A DNA stretch of 64,000 nt. Origin: Ralstonia thomasii. GTDB lineage: Bacteria > Pseudomonadota > Gammaproteobacteria > Burkholderiales > Burkholderiaceae. Every line of letters starts with the position of its first letter. Position 1 is the stretch's first letter. The stretch lies in assembly GCF_958405895.1 (NCBI RefSeq), contig NZ_CATZAR010000002.1; one strand, 5' to 3'. The position numbers and the translations under genes are program-made. The notes beneath the pieces were generated by a model. The model was not told where the DNA came from, searched no databases, and saw only the letters and a program-made list of their open reading frames with translations. Positions 38,108 through 49,711 of this stretch are shown here, piece by piece.

Positions 38108-39271
38108 TCAGCTTGCCGCCACGCGCGGCACGATACCGGTGGCGATCACTTCGCCAAACGGGCCGTTCAGCACGTTGCCCGGCAGCTTGTCGCGCACCGA
38201 GCGCGGCAGCAGCGGGAACACCAGTTCGGCAAACCGATAGGCCTCTTCCAGATGCGGATAGCCGGACAGCACGAACGTATCGATCCCCAGATCGGCGTAT
38301 TCCTTCATGCGCGCGGCCACGGTTTGCGGATCGCCCACGAGCGCCGTGCCGGCACCACCGCGCACCAGACCCACGCCGGCCCACAGGTTCGGGCTGATCT
38401 CCAGATCGGCGCGCGTGCGCTTGACGCCGTTGGCATGCAGCGCGGCCATGCGTTGCTGGCCGGCCGAATCCATCTTGCGGAAAGCCTCTTGCGCACGGGC
38501 CACGGTGTCGTCGTCGAGCTTGCTGATGAGCTTGTCGGCGGCCGCCCAGGCTTCGTCTTCCGTCTCGCGCACGATCACGTGCAGGCGGATACCGAAGCGC
38601 ACGGTGCGGCCATGCTTGGCAGCGCGCGCACGCACGTCGGCAATCTTTTCGGCCACGGCGGCAGGCGGTTCGCCCCAGGTGAGATACGAGTCGACCTGTT
38701 CCGCAGCCAGCTCGTGCGCCGCTTCCGACGACCCACCGAAATACACGGGCGGATGCGGCCGCTGCACGGGCGGATACAGTACCTTCGCGCCCTTCACGCT
38801 GAGGTGCTTGCCGGTGTAGTCCAGCGCTGCACCTTCGTGGCTTGCCGCCAGCGTTTCACGCCAGATGCGGATGAACTCTTCCGAGGCCTCGTAGCGTTGC
38901 GCGTGATCCAGGAACAGGCCATCGCCGGCCAGCTCTGCAGGATCGCCACCCGTGACAAGGTTCACCAGCAAGCGGCCATTCGACAGACGGTCGTACGTGG
39001 CGGCCATGCGGGCAGCCAGCGTGGGCGCCATCAACCCGGGGCGCACCGCCACCAGGAAACGCAGGCGCTTCGTGACCGGAATCAGGCTCGCGGCCACGAC
39101 CCACGGGTCTTCGCACGAGCGGCCGGTGGGAATCAGCACGCCCTCGTAGCCGAGCGTATCGGCGGCCACGGCCACCTGCTGCAGATAGGTGTGATCGACT
39201 TGGCGTGCGCCCTCGGCGGTGCCGAGATAGCGGCTGTCGCCGTGCGTCGGGATGAACCAGAAAACTTGCAT
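38108..39271 (-). CDS. ssuD: FMNH2-dependent alkanesulfonate monooxygenase SsuD
   Basis: Luciferase-like monooxygenase of 387 residues (E. coli 381) that releases sulfite from C2-C10 alkanesulfonates using reduced flavin from SsuE. MQVFWFIPTHGDSRYLGTAE, the arginine-rich segment RSCEDPWVVAASLIPVTKRL and NLVTGGDPAELAGDGLFLDH are nearly identical to classical SsuD. The start is preceded by AAGGAG. It is 18 bases upstream of ssuC. Confidence 0.97.
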   Translation of the reverse strand: MQVFWFIPTHGDSRYLGTAEGARQVDHTYLQQVAVAADTLGYEGVLIPTGRSCEDPWVVAASLIPVTKRLRFLVAVRPGLMAPTLAARMAATYDRLSNGRLLVNLVTGGDPAELAGDGLFLDHAQRYEASEEFIRIWRETLAASHEGAALDYTGKHLSVKGAKVLYPPVQRPHPPVYFGGSSEAAHELAAEQVDSYLTWGEPPAAVAEKIADVRARAAKHGRTVRFGIRLHVIVRETEDEAWAAADKLISKLDDDTVARAQEAFRKMDSAGQQRMAALHANGVKRTRADLEISPNLWAGVGLVRGGAGTALVGDPQTVAARMKEYADLGIDTFVLSGYPHLEEAYRFAELVFPLLPRSVRDKLPGNVLNGPFGEVIATGIVPRVAAS

Positions 39272-39314
39272 GACAGCTCCTTGGACTGTGTTGTTCTCAG
39301 ATCAACGCAACAAC

Positions 39315-40346
39315 TCAAGCGCGGGCAATGGCCAGTTGCGCCGGGGTCGGGTGCCAGACCAGTTCGATCGGCTTGACCGGGCGCGGAATCAGCCCCAACC
39401 CGTGAAACGCATCGGCCACGCGCTGCTGCTCGGCAACCGCTTCCGGCGTGACCGGCCGCACGGGCGAAGGCGGCCGGCGCGACAGGAACAGATGCACCGT
39501 CGCCAGCGACAGCCCGGAGAAGTCCGCAATGCGCTGCGCGGCTTCCTTTCGGTTCTCCTGCACGAGGCGGTCGGCGCGCGAGAGCTCCGCAAAGATGGCG
39601 GCGATGGTGTCGCCGTGCTTTTCCGTAAAGGCCGTCGGCGCGAAATAGAACGAGTTGTTGGACGACAGCGTGCGCCCGGTGGCCAGCACGCGCGGCTTGA
39701 TCGCGAGTTCGGTGGCGGCGTAGTACGGATCCCAGATGCCCCAGGCGTCGACGCTGCCGCGCTCGAAGGCGGCGCGCGCATCAGCCGGCGTCAGGTACAC
39801 GGGCTGGATGTCGGCAAAGCTCAGCCCGCCCTTCTGCAGGCCCCGCACGATCAGGAAATGCGCGCTCGAACCCTTCTGCAGCGCCACGCGCTTGCCCTTC
39901 AGGTCGGCCAGCGTCTTGAGCGTCGAATCCTGCTGCACGAGGATGGCGGAGCTGTCCGGCTTGGGCGGCTCCACGCCCACGTAGCGCAGGTCCTTGCCGG
40001 CAGCCTGCGCGAACACCGGCGGCGTATCTCCCGTGATGGCGAGGTCGAGACTGCCCGCGGACAACGCTTCGAGCTGCTGCGGCCCGGCCGGAAACTCCAG
40101 CCAGCTGATCTTGGTGCCCGGAAAGCGCTGCTCCAGCGCCCGGTTCTCTTTGACGATGACGAGGTTGACTGCGCTCTTCTGGAAACCAATGCGCAGCTGC
40201 GCCGGCGGCGTCACCTTGGGCAGACCGGCAGCCGCGGGGGTGGCGGTTGCGGCATTAGCGGCGTGTGCGACCGGCCCGAGCGTGGCCAGCGATGCGCCCG
40301 CCACGGTGGCGCTCAACAGGCGGCGGCGTTGGATGTTGACGATCAT
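39315..40346 (-). CDS. Aliphatic sulfonate-binding protein, second SsuA paralogue
   Basis: Periplasmic binding protein of 343 residues with a twin-arginine-like or Sec leader (MIVNIQRRRLLSATVAGASL). The core LRIGFQKSAVNLVIVKENRA, FPAGPQQLEALSAGSLDLAI, VYLTPADARAAFERGSVDAW is that of SsuA. It is one of two adjacent, clearly duplicated ssuA-like genes; 5 bases separate its ATG from the stop of the first. Divergence between them suggests different sulfonates. Its leader with RRRLL differs from the plain Sec peptide of the first copy. Confidence 0.9.
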   Translation of the reverse strand: MIVNIQRRRLLSATVAGASLATLGPVAHAANAATATPAAAGLPKVTPPAQLRIGFQKSAVNLVIVKENRALEQRFPGTKISWLEFPAGPQQLEALSAGSLDLAITGDTPPVFAQAAGKDLRYVGVEPPKPDSSAILVQQDSTLKTLADLKGKRVALQKGSSAHFLIVRGLQKGGLSFADIQPVYLTPADARAAFERGSVDAWGIWDPYYAATELAIKPRVLATGRTLSSNNSFYFAPTAFTEKHGDTIAAIFAELSRADRLVQENRKEAAQRIADFSGLSLATVHLFLSRRPPSPVRPVTPEAVAEQQRVADAFHGLGLIPRPVKPIELVWHPTPAQLAIARA

Positions 40347-40351
40347 GGCGA

Positions 40352-41344
40352 TCAGCGCGCGGCTTGCTGCGTCGTCGGCTGCCACGCAGAGTCGGCCACC
40401 TTGACGGGGCGCGGGATCAGCTTGAGCGTGTGGAACGTATCGGCAATGCGCTGCTGGTCAGCCAGGGCCTCGGGCCCGACGGGCTGGATGCCATAGGCAA
40501 TGCGCGACACCGAACGCGCCACCACGGCCGGCTCCAGGCCGAGCTGCGGGCCAAGAATGTTTGTCACATCCTTCGGGTTGGCAGCGGCCCAGGTGTCGGT
40601 CTTCTTCAGCTCATCGAGCACGATGTTCAGCACATCGGGCCGCGCGCCTGCATAGCCCTTCGATGCCAGGAAGTACTGCGAGTTGTTGACCACGCCCGTG
40701 CCATCGGCCAGCACGCGCGCGCCCAGCTGCTGTTCGGCCGCGGCAAAGAACGGATCCCAGATCACCCAGGCGTCGATGGCGCCGCGCTCGAAGGCGGCAC
40801 GCGCATCGGCGGGGGTCAGGTATACGGGCTGGATATCGCTGTAGCGCACATTGGCCTTTTCCAGCAGCTTCACCAGCAGGTAATGCACGTTCGAGCCCTT
40901 GTTGAAGGCAACGCGCTTGCCCTTGAGATCGGCCACGCTCTTGAGCGGCGACGTCTTCGGCACGATGATCGCCTCGCCGGCCGGCGCGGGCGGCTGGTTG
41001 CCGACATAGACGAGGTGCGCCCCGGCAGCCAGCGCGAAGATTGTCGGTGCTTCACCCGTGGTGCCGAAATCGATGGCGCCCACGTTCAGGCCTTCCAGCA
41101 ACTGCGGGCCTGCCGGAAACTCGGTCCACTTCACTTCGATGCCCTGAGCGGCAAGGCGCTTTTCCAACGTGCCGCGTGCCTTGAGCACCGTCAGCGTGCC
41201 GTATTTCTGATAGCCGATGCGCAGTTGTTTGGCTGCGGTCGGGGGCGGCGCATCGCTATTGGCAAATGCGGCGGGCACGCCAAGCGTTGCAAGCAACGTG
41301 GCGGCAATGGTCAAAGTCCTGCGCAGGGGCGAGTGGGTTTTCAT
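40352..41344 (-). CDS. ssuA: Aliphatic sulfonate-binding protein SsuA
   Basis: Periplasmic binding protein of 330 residues (E. coli 319). A Sec signal peptide (MKTHSPLRRTLTIAATLLAT, ending near AAFA) precedes LRIGYQKYGTLTVLKARGTL and FPAGPQLLEGLNVGAIDFGT. The sequence DIQPVYLTPADARAAFERGA is shared almost word for word with the downstream paralogue, showing tandem duplication. ATG 41344 is chosen over a GTG at 41380, which would add 12 residues in front of the signal peptide. A 117-base gap separates it from ssuE. Confidence 0.93.
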   Translation of the reverse strand: MKTHSPLRRTLTIAATLLATLGVPAAFANSDAPPPTAAKQLRIGYQKYGTLTVLKARGTLEKRLAAQGIEVKWTEFPAGPQLLEGLNVGAIDFGTTGEAPTIFALAAGAHLVYVGNQPPAPAGEAIIVPKTSPLKSVADLKGKRVAFNKGSNVHYLLVKLLEKANVRYSDIQPVYLTPADARAAFERGAIDAWVIWDPFFAAAEQQLGARVLADGTGVVNNSQYFLASKGYAGARPDVLNIVLDELKKTDTWAAANPKDVTNILGPQLGLEPAVVARSVSRIAYGIQPVGPEALADQQRIADTFHTLKLIPRPVKVADSAWQPTTQQAAR

Positions 41345-41461
41345 GGCAAGTTCGATCGATGCGGGGTGTATGGGCGACACGATTCGCGCGCGGCAGCCGC
41401 GCGGCGTGACAACAACGGAAAAATCCAGAGAGCGTGTGTATACGGCGGCGCGTTCAGCGCA

Positions 41462-42085
41462 TCACGCCAGACATCGCATTCGTTCTTCGTCGGCGGCCTG
41501 GAACGTGGCACGCACCGCGCTGCGGCTCGAAACGATGACCTGCGCCACGGCCGGATGCCGTGCCAGCGCCAGTGCCTGATGCACGCGCTCCACGCCGTCA
41601 TCCAGGCGCTGCTGCAGCGATGGGTCAACGGTCACGCCGTCATCCGCCACGACGATCTGCGAGTCGACTGCAAAGATGCCGGGCAGGATCGAGCGCGCCG
41701 CCAGCGCCGTCAGCACGGGGCGCAGCGCGTAATCGATCGCCAGCGTATGGGCCAGGCTGCCGCCAGTGGCAATCGGCAGCACGACCTTGTCGCGCAGCCC
41801 GCTCTGCGGCAGCAGATCGAGAAACGTCTTGAGCAGCCCGCTGTAGGCCGCCTTGTAGACCGGCGTGGCAAGAATCACCACGCCCGCCGCTTCCACCCGC
41901 GCCACCGCATCGGCGATGGCGGGGTCGGACACCTGCGCGCCGAGCAGCGCGTCGGCTGGAAGGCTGCGCAGGTCCAGGTGGTCCGCCTGCTCGCCGGCGC
42001 GTTCGAGCTGCGCACGCACGTGGCCCAGCAGGCGCGCAGATCGCGATTGCGCCGAAGGGCTGCCGGAAATCGTCAGGATTTGCAT
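41462..42085 (-). CDS. ssuE: NADPH-dependent FMN reductase SsuE
   Basis: Flavodoxin-like reductase of 207 residues (E. coli 191) that feeds FMNH2 to SsuD. MQILTISGSPSAQSRSARLL is the phosphate-binding loop; ILATPVYKAAYSGLLKTFLD and LPIATGGSLAHTLAIDYALR are typical, the latter contacting the flavin. ATG 42085 is used; a GTG at 42097 would add 4 residues. It follows sbp by 37 bases, so sulfate-binding protein and sulfonate genes are probably co-transcribed. Confidence 0.94.
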   Translation of the reverse strand: MQILTISGSPSAQSRSARLLGHVRAQLERAGEQADHLDLRSLPADALLGAQVSDPAIADAVARVEAAGVVILATPVYKAAYSGLLKTFLDLLPQSGLRDKVVLPIATGGSLAHTLAIDYALRPVLTALAARSILPGIFAVDSQIVVADDGVTVDPSLQQRLDDGVERVHQALALARHPAVAQVIVSSRSAVRATFQAADEERMRCLA

Positions 42086-42122
42086 GATGCGGATCACCCG
42101 ATGTCGTTACGTCGTGTGGGGC

Positions 42123-43142
42123 TTACTTGCCCGGTTGATAGAGCTGGTCAAACTCCCCGCCGTCGGCAAAGTGCGTCTTCTGCGCCTTCTGCCAGCCGCC
42201 GAACGTGTCGTCGATGGTCACGAGCTTCACCTTCGGGAATTCGCTCTCGTGCTTCTTGGCCACGGCCGGATCGGTCGGGCGATAGAAGTTCTTCGCACCG
42301 ATCTCCTGCCCTTGCGGCGTGTAGAGGAACTTGAGATACGCCTCCGCGGCCTTGCGCGTGCCCTTCTTGTCGGCCACCTTGTCGACCACCGCCACCGGCG
42401 GCTCGGCCAGGATGGAAATCGACGGCACCACCACGTCAAACTTGTCCTTGCCTTCCACGCGCGCCGCCAGCAGCGCCTCGTCTTCCCACGCGATCAGCAC
42501 ATCGCCGATACCACGCTCGGTAAAGGTGGTGGTCGCACCGCGCGCGCCCGAATCGAGCACCGGCACGTTCTTGTAGAGCTTCTGCACAAAGTCCTTGGCG
42601 GTGGCATCCGAACCGCCCGGCTGCTTCAGCGCATAGGCCCAGGCGGCCAGGTAATTCCAGCGTGCACCACCGGAGGTCTTCGGGTTGGGCGTGATGACGG
42701 CGATGCCCGGCTTGACCAGGTCATTCCAGTCCTTGATGCCCTTCGGGTTGCCCTTGCGCACCAGGAAGACGATGGTCGACGTGTACGGCGAGGCGTTGTG
42801 CGGCAGGCGCTTCTGCCAGTCCTTGCCGGTCAGGCCTTTCTCGGCGATCGCGTCGATGTCATAGCCGAGCGCCAGCGTCACCACATCGGCATCCAGCCCG
42901 TCGATCACGGAGCGCGCCTGCTTGCCCGAACCGCCATGCGAAGCGCGCAGGGTGATGTCCTCACCCGTTTCGGCCTTCCACTTCTTGGCGAATTCGGTGT
43001 TGATTTCCTTATACAACTCGCGCGTCGGGTCGTACGACACATTCAGCAGTGTCGTCGCCGCATGCGCACCCACGGTTCCCCCCGCCACGATGGCAGCCGC
43101 TGTAGCACGTACAAGCGTGTTGAAAACAAACTTGCGAATCAT
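42123..43142 (-). CDS. sbp: Periplasmic sulfate-binding protein
   Basis: Sulfate-binding protein of 339 residues (E. coli Sbp 329). A Sec signal peptide ends near VGAHA. The family segments LLNVSYDPTRELYKEINTEF, SHGGSGKQARSVIDGLDADV and NPKTSGGARWNYLAAWAYAL, which contain the sulfate ligands, are intact. GGAG lies 8 bases before ATG 43142. It heads the large sulfur block and carries the promoter module shared with cysT; it supplies substrate to CysTWA. Confidence 0.96.
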   Translation of the reverse strand: MIRKFVFNTLVRATAAAIVAGGTVGAHAATTLLNVSYDPTRELYKEINTEFAKKWKAETGEDITLRASHGGSGKQARSVIDGLDADVVTLALGYDIDAIAEKGLTGKDWQKRLPHNASPYTSTIVFLVRKGNPKGIKDWNDLVKPGIAVITPNPKTSGGARWNYLAAWAYALKQPGGSDATAKDFVQKLYKNVPVLDSGARGATTTFTERGIGDVLIAWEDEALLAARVEGKDKFDVVVPSISILAEPPVAVVDKVADKKGTRKAAEAYLKFLYTPQGQEIGAKNFYRPTDPAVAKKHESEFPKVKLVTIDDTFGGWQKAQKTHFADGGEFDQLYQPGK

Positions 43143-43200
43143 CTTGCAGCTCCGTTTCTGATCTCTGATGGATTTGGAATAGGAGCAAGACTACCGAGCG

Positions 43201-43257
43201 GGTCTTGTACGGGGAACGAATGGTTTCAGGGAATGTTCATCGTTTTTTGCATATAGG
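43201..43257 (-). promoter_or_regulatory. Putative CysB-type control module upstream of sbp
   Basis: On the minus strand CTATATGCAAAAAACGATGA (near 43256-43237) is followed after 15 bases by ATTCGTTCCCCGTACAAGAC (43221-43202). It matches the module upstream of cysT in both blocks and in spacing. It lies 59-115 bases before the sbp start. Recognition by CysB is an inference. Confidence 0.55.
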
Positions 43258-43370
43258 TCGGTGAGGCTCGTGGCTGAAGGAAAACTATGATGGTCCATCC
43301 CTTGTCTCGTACCCTCCGGGCCCGGCAGGGGGTGAAACAAGAGATGCACCACCAACAAAAAAACAGAACA

Positions 43371-43403
43371 AAAAAAAACCGCTCTGGAAAAACCAGAGCG
43401 GTT
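43371..43403 (-). terminator. Intrinsic terminator after clpB
   Basis: On the minus strand AACCGCTCTGG and CCAGAGCGGTT (43393-43403 with 43377-43387) form a perfect 11-bp stem with a 5-base loop followed by eight or more T residues. Confidence 0.92.
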
Positions 43404-43424
43404 CTTTGAAGCCCAGCAACAGCC

Positions 43425-46013
<2,589 letters not shown>

Positions 46014-46050
46014 TAAAAACCCCTTGCGGAAAATGTTTCACTGCTCCGAA

Positions 46051-46078
46051 AGATAGGGAGCTTCGGTGGCATTTCAAG
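46051..46078 (-). promoter_or_regulatory. Sigma-32 heat-shock promoter of clpB
   Basis: On the minus strand CTTGAAA (46078-46072) is followed after 13 bases by CCCTATCT (46058-46051). This matches the sigma-32 consensus CTTGAAA and CCCCATnT with one mismatch. It ends 37 bases before the clpB start. Confidence 0.85.
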
Positions 46079-46119
46079 CATGGAAACGCGAGTTTTGACG
46101 CAGATTTGCGCCAGAACAA

Positions 46120-46150
46120 ACGGCGGCGCGCCTGCAGGCCACGCCGCCGT
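46120..46150 (-). terminator. Hairpin downstream of the oligomer hydrolase gene
   Basis: ACGGCGGCG (46120-46128) and CGCCGCCGT (46142-46150) form a perfect 9-bp stem; on the minus strand a short T-rich stretch follows. It lies 34 bases past the stop codon. Confidence 0.5.
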
Positions 46151-46183
46151 CCCAAGTGCGTCAATACCGTCCTGGCTATCGCA

Positions 46184-48361
46184 TCAGTTGGGCACCGATA
46201 CCGTCGCAACGCCGCCCGACACAGTCACCGAGATGCGGTCGCCCGCGGCCGGTGTGCTCGTGAAGTTCGGCACGTTGGCCGCGTTGATGGCCGGTGCAGC
46301 ACCGGGCGTACCACCGCGCGGAGTGGTGCGCACCACCTGTGAAGGCGGCAGCGGCGTGCCGTTCTTCAGGTTGGCGTACATGGCGTCCAGCGCGCGCTGC
46401 TCATACAGCACCAGCGGCACGAAGAGCGTGTCGTAACCAGGCACGAGGTCGATGAAGCCATCGAAATGCTGCGCGTTCATCACCTCGATATACGACAGCT
46501 TGCTCGAGCCGCCCTCCACCCTGGCGTTCAGCCCCAGGTAAGGCCGCGAACCATGGTTGACCGGCAGCAGCGCGTCGTTGCGGCCCTGCACGATCAACGC
46601 CGGCTTGCCCTGCAGGTTGCCGGTGCGCAACGTCTGGCTGATGCCGGCCTGCAGCGACTGTGAAGCGGCATCGGCGCCCGTCAACAGGTTGCGCAGGCAA
46701 AGCGCGCCATCGAGGTTGGCGGCCTGCGTGCCGGTGGAGTCGACCGATTGGTTGCTGCGCGTCGGGCCGCCCTGGGCGTTGTTGTTGACGAGTTGCACGC
46801 CGGAGGTGGGCGGAATGCCGTTGCCAACCGCCGCCATCTGCGCAAGCGCCGTGGCGTTCACCGCCGTCGGATGGAACGACGCGTCGGTTGCCGCGAAACT
46901 CAGCCCGCACAGGTTGTCGGTCACGCTGGCGCGAGAAAGCGCGTTGCCAAATGTGGTCGACACCGATGGGTCGATCTCGTAGAACGACATTGACGCATGC
47001 ACCAGGTCCGACTCCGGTTCCCAGCCGTAGGTGCGCATCTTCTGCAGCGCTTCGTCGGCCTGGGCAGCCGCCGTGGTGGACGTCAGCAGCCCAGCCGCCT
47101 TGAGCGCGGCGCAGCGATTGGCCTGCACGCCTGCCGGGAACGTCGTGAGGCTCGTAAAGAACGCCTGCGCGGGTGCGGTGGCAACGCTCGCAGACGACGC
47201 CGCGCACAGCCGGAATACATTGGCATAGCTCACGTAGTCGAACAGCGGTTTGCCAGTCGTCGGCAGCGTGGTGCCGCCGCGCACGACCTGCACACCGGTG
47301 TTGGGCGGCAGGTTCAGGCCGGGCTCGCCGACGGCCACCCCGTCGATCCACCCGCCGGTGTCCTGCTCTGCCGCCGCGATGGCCGCCCCGCCGCCGTTGG
47401 AGATGCTCGACGCGATGACGATGGTGTTGTCCGGACGGACCGGCAGTGCGCTGCCGACCAGCGCACCGCTCGTCCCAGCGATCTTGTCGTTGATCGCCCA
47501 GAACGCGAACTGCACGGCCTGCAGCGTGAACAAGCCCCAATCCTTCTCTGGGTTGCGCTGCGAATGCGCATGCTTGAACGCCAGCCGGTTCGGCGTGGCC
47601 GAATTGAAGGCAGCCAACTGGCTGCTGGTGAGCGGCGCAGCAAAGTGCGCGTTCGACCCGGCTGCGCTGCGCGTGGTGCGCGTGCCGTCCTGCAGGGCGA
47701 CGGTGTCCGTAGCCAGGTCGTGCGGCCCGGCGCCGGTGCCCTTGTCGGTATAAGCAACGGCGCACTTGCGCTTGAGGCCCCACTCGCCGGTGGAAATCGC
47801 GCCATAGATGCCGCGCGAGCCCGACGAGGTGGCGGTGATGATGCAGGGGTTGTTGACGTCGAAGCTGTCCGGAATCTGCACGAGCAGCACGACGTTCTGC
47901 TGCCCTGTGCCGTCGTCGGAGTACGTCACGTATTCGGTGCCGGGGATCATGCCGGAGCCCTGCGTGACGTTGCCGCTGGCATCGACGTTCGGGCCATAGA
48001 GCGTGCCGTAGCCGCCCTTGGCCGCCGTGTCGACCAGCGCACGGTAGTTGGCGTAGATCGCCAGGCGGCGCAGCTCGGCTGCCGTGGGCGCCGTGGGGTT
48101 GGCGATGGCGGGCGCAGTGGCCGAAGCCAGGCCGCTTGCGCCCAGGCCGGCGGTCAGCAGGTCGTCTGATATGCCGTCGTACCGGTTGATGGTCACCTTG
48201 CCGGCAAAGGCGGGCTTGGTATTGCCCGGCACGTTGTTGCCGTCATTGCTGCCGCCGCAGGCGCTCAACACGCCGCAGCCGGCCAGCAGCACGGCTCCGA
48301 CAGCGATGAGGTTGCTTGGCGAGACGTGCCTTCGCAGGCGCGCCGTTCGGGTTGGTTTCAT
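46184..48361 (-). CDS. D-(-)-3-hydroxybutyrate oligomer hydrolase
   Basis: Large hydrolase of 725 residues from the 3HBOH family, which splits soluble 3-hydroxybutyrate oligomers from polyhydroxybutyrate degradation. The N terminus has a lipoprotein-like or signal sequence (LIAVGAVLLAGCGVLSACGG). Family segments include NRYDGISDDLLTAGLG, TATSSGSRGIYGAISTGEWG, the probable nucleophile IASSISNGGGAAI and NAQHFDGFIDLVPGYD with the likely catalytic histidine. AAGGAGA precedes ATG 48361. It is probably secreted or periplasmic. No PHB depolymerase gene is adjacent. Confidence 0.93.
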   Translation of the reverse strand: MKPTRTARLRRHVSPSNLIAVGAVLLAGCGVLSACGGSNDGNNVPGNTKPAFAGKVTINRYDGISDDLLTAGLGASGLASATAPAIANPTAPTAAELRRLAIYANYRALVDTAAKGGYGTLYGPNVDASGNVTQGSGMIPGTEYVTYSDDGTGQQNVVLLVQIPDSFDVNNPCIITATSSGSRGIYGAISTGEWGLKRKCAVAYTDKGTGAGPHDLATDTVALQDGTRTTRSAAGSNAHFAAPLTSSQLAAFNSATPNRLAFKHAHSQRNPEKDWGLFTLQAVQFAFWAINDKIAGTSGALVGSALPVRPDNTIVIASSISNGGGAAIAAAEQDTGGWIDGVAVGEPGLNLPPNTGVQVVRGGTTLPTTGKPLFDYVSYANVFRLCAASSASVATAPAQAFFTSLTTFPAGVQANRCAALKAAGLLTSTTAAAQADEALQKMRTYGWEPESDLVHASMSFYEIDPSVSTTFGNALSRASVTDNLCGLSFAATDASFHPTAVNATALAQMAAVGNGIPPTSGVQLVNNNAQGGPTRSNQSVDSTGTQAANLDGALCLRNLLTGADAASQSLQAGISQTLRTGNLQGKPALIVQGRNDALLPVNHGSRPYLGLNARVEGGSSKLSYIEVMNAQHFDGFIDLVPGYDTLFVPLVLYEQRALDAMYANLKNGTPLPPSQVVRTTPRGGTPGAAPAINAANVPNFTSTPAAGDRISVTVSGGVATVSVPN

Positions 48362-48507
48362 TGCGTCTCCTTCTCGTTATGGATGGAACAACACAAAGCA
48401 ACCCACGGCGGCCCTCGATACTGCACGTCCCTACGCCACCGCAGGCACTACCAGTATGTGAATCAAACTTCTCATTTACAACTCAACTCGCGCGATCGGC
48501 CTTGCCA

Positions 48508-48888
48508 TCAACTGAACGTGCGCACCGTCCAGAAACCCAGCATGGTGAGAAACAGCGAGCCGCCCAGATGCGCCACGATGTGCAGCACGCCGATCACGTG
48601 GTCGCCGGCCAGGATGTTGGCGACAACCTCGCCGGAAAACGTCGAGAACGTGGTGAGCCCGCCCAGAAAACCGGTGATGACCAGCAAACGCCATTCCGGT
48701 GGCAGCCCCGCATGCGTATCGAAAAAACCCACCGCAACGCCGATCAGGTAGCCCCCCACCAGATTGGCTGCCAGCGTGCCATACGGCAAGGCCGGATTGA
48801 CGGCGTTCAACAAGATGGCGAGCGCCCAGCGCAACCAGGCTCCCAGCGCAGCACCCACCCCAACTGCCAGAAAGCCCATTCCGCTCAT
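48508..48888 (-). CDS. crcB: Fluoride channel CrcB (Fluc)
   Basis: Dual-topology fluoride exporter of 126 residues with four helices. FLAVGVGAALGAWLRWALAI, the motif TLAANLVGGYLIGVAVGFFD with the conserved asparagine, and the central GFLGGLTTFSTFSGEV (Phe-Ser box) are all intact. It starts 15 bases after moaE and has no fluoride riboswitch in the short gap, so it is read as part of the moeA-moaD-moaE transcript or constitutively. Confidence 0.96.
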   Translation of the reverse strand: MSGMGFLAVGVGAALGAWLRWALAILLNAVNPALPYGTLAANLVGGYLIGVAVGFFDTHAGLPPEWRLLVITGFLGGLTTFSTFSGEVVANILAGDHVIGVLHIVAHLGGSLFLTMLGFWTVRTFS

Positions 48889-48903
48889 GCGGTCGCGTCC
48901 TTG

Positions 48904-49425
48904 TTATTCGTAGTCGTTGGGTTGCGCCGATGCGCCGGGCTGATTGGCCGTGCTCGCCGCGCCGTTGGAGGTGGCAATGCCCCAGCGGGCGAGCGCCTTG
49001 TCGTCGGTGACACGCGCATCAACCCAGCGCGCGCCTTCGGGCGTCTGTTCCTTCTTCCAGAACGGCGCCTCGCTCTTGAGGTAATCCATGATGAATTCGC
49101 ACGCGGCAAAGGATTCCCCGCGGTGCTTGGACGCGACCGCCACCAGCACGATCTGGTCTTGCGGCTTGAGCTTGCCAACGCGGTGGATGACAAGCGCGTC
49201 GATCAGCTCCCAGCGCTGCATGGCCGCGCTCACAATATCGGCGAGCGCCTTTTCGGTCATGCCGGGATAGTGCTCCAGCTCCATCTCCGACACACCTGTG
49301 CCGTCGTTGATATCTCGCACCGTGCCGATGAAGCTGGCCACCGCGCCAATGTTCGGGCGGCCGGCACGGAGCGCTGCAATCTCGGCGCCGAGGTCGAAGT
49401 CGGCTTCCTGTACGCGGACGGACAT
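48904..49425 (-). CDS. moaE: Molybdopterin synthase catalytic subunit MoaE
   Basis: Large subunit of MPT synthase, 173 residues (E. coli 150). MSVRVQEADFDLGAEIAALR, GAVASFIGTVRDINDGTGVS, LEHYPGMTEKAL and SKHRGESFAACEFIMDYLKS with the KHR and K active-site residues are classical. A low-complexity tail of about 20 residues (SNGAASTANQPG) follows. AGGAGA lies 7 bases before ATG 49425. It pairs with MoaD from the gene just upstream. Confidence 0.96.
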   Translation of the reverse strand: MSVRVQEADFDLGAEIAALRAGRPNIGAVASFIGTVRDINDGTGVSEMELEHYPGMTEKALADIVSAAMQRWELIDALVIHRVGKLKPQDQIVLVAVASKHRGESFAACEFIMDYLKSEAPFWKKEQTPEGARWVDARVTDDKALARWGIATSNGAASTANQPGASAQPNDYE

Positions 49426-49441
49426 GGTCGGTCTCCTGCGC

Positions 49442-49699
49442 TCAGCCGCCGGTCACGGGCGGGAAGAAGGCGACTTCGCAGCCGTCGTGCACGGCGGTAT
49501 CGGCCGGTACGATCTGGTGGTCCACCGCCATGCGCAGCGCACGGCCTTCGGCCAGCGTTTCGCCCCAGACCGGACCCCGCTGCGCGAGCCAGCGGCGCAC
49601 ATCGCCCACGGTGCGCACCGCTTCCGGCACAACCACCCGCTCCTGCGAGGTTCCCAGCTGTTCACGCACGCTGGCAAAGAAACGAAGCTCGATCTGCAT
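49442..49699 (-). CDS. moaD: Molybdopterin synthase sulfur carrier subunit MoaD
   Basis: Ubiquitin-like sulfur carrier of 85 residues ending in the essential double glycine (FFPPVTGG), which becomes a thiocarboxylate. MQIELRFFASVREQLGTSQE is the typical start. ATG 49699 is preferred because AGGAG lies 8 bases upstream; a second ATG at 49705 lies only 2 bases after it. It is placed 12 bases after moeA and 16 before moaE. Confidence 0.95.
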   Translation of the reverse strand: MQIELRFFASVREQLGTSQERVVVPEAVRTVGDVRRWLAQRGPVWGETLAEGRALRMAVDHQIVPADTAVHDGCEVAFFPPVTGG

Positions 49700-49711
49700 G
49701 GCCATCGCTCC

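Noticed and set aside
48889..48903. Fluoride riboswitch for crcB
   Set aside because: Only 15 bases separate moaE and crcB, so there is no room for the aptamer.
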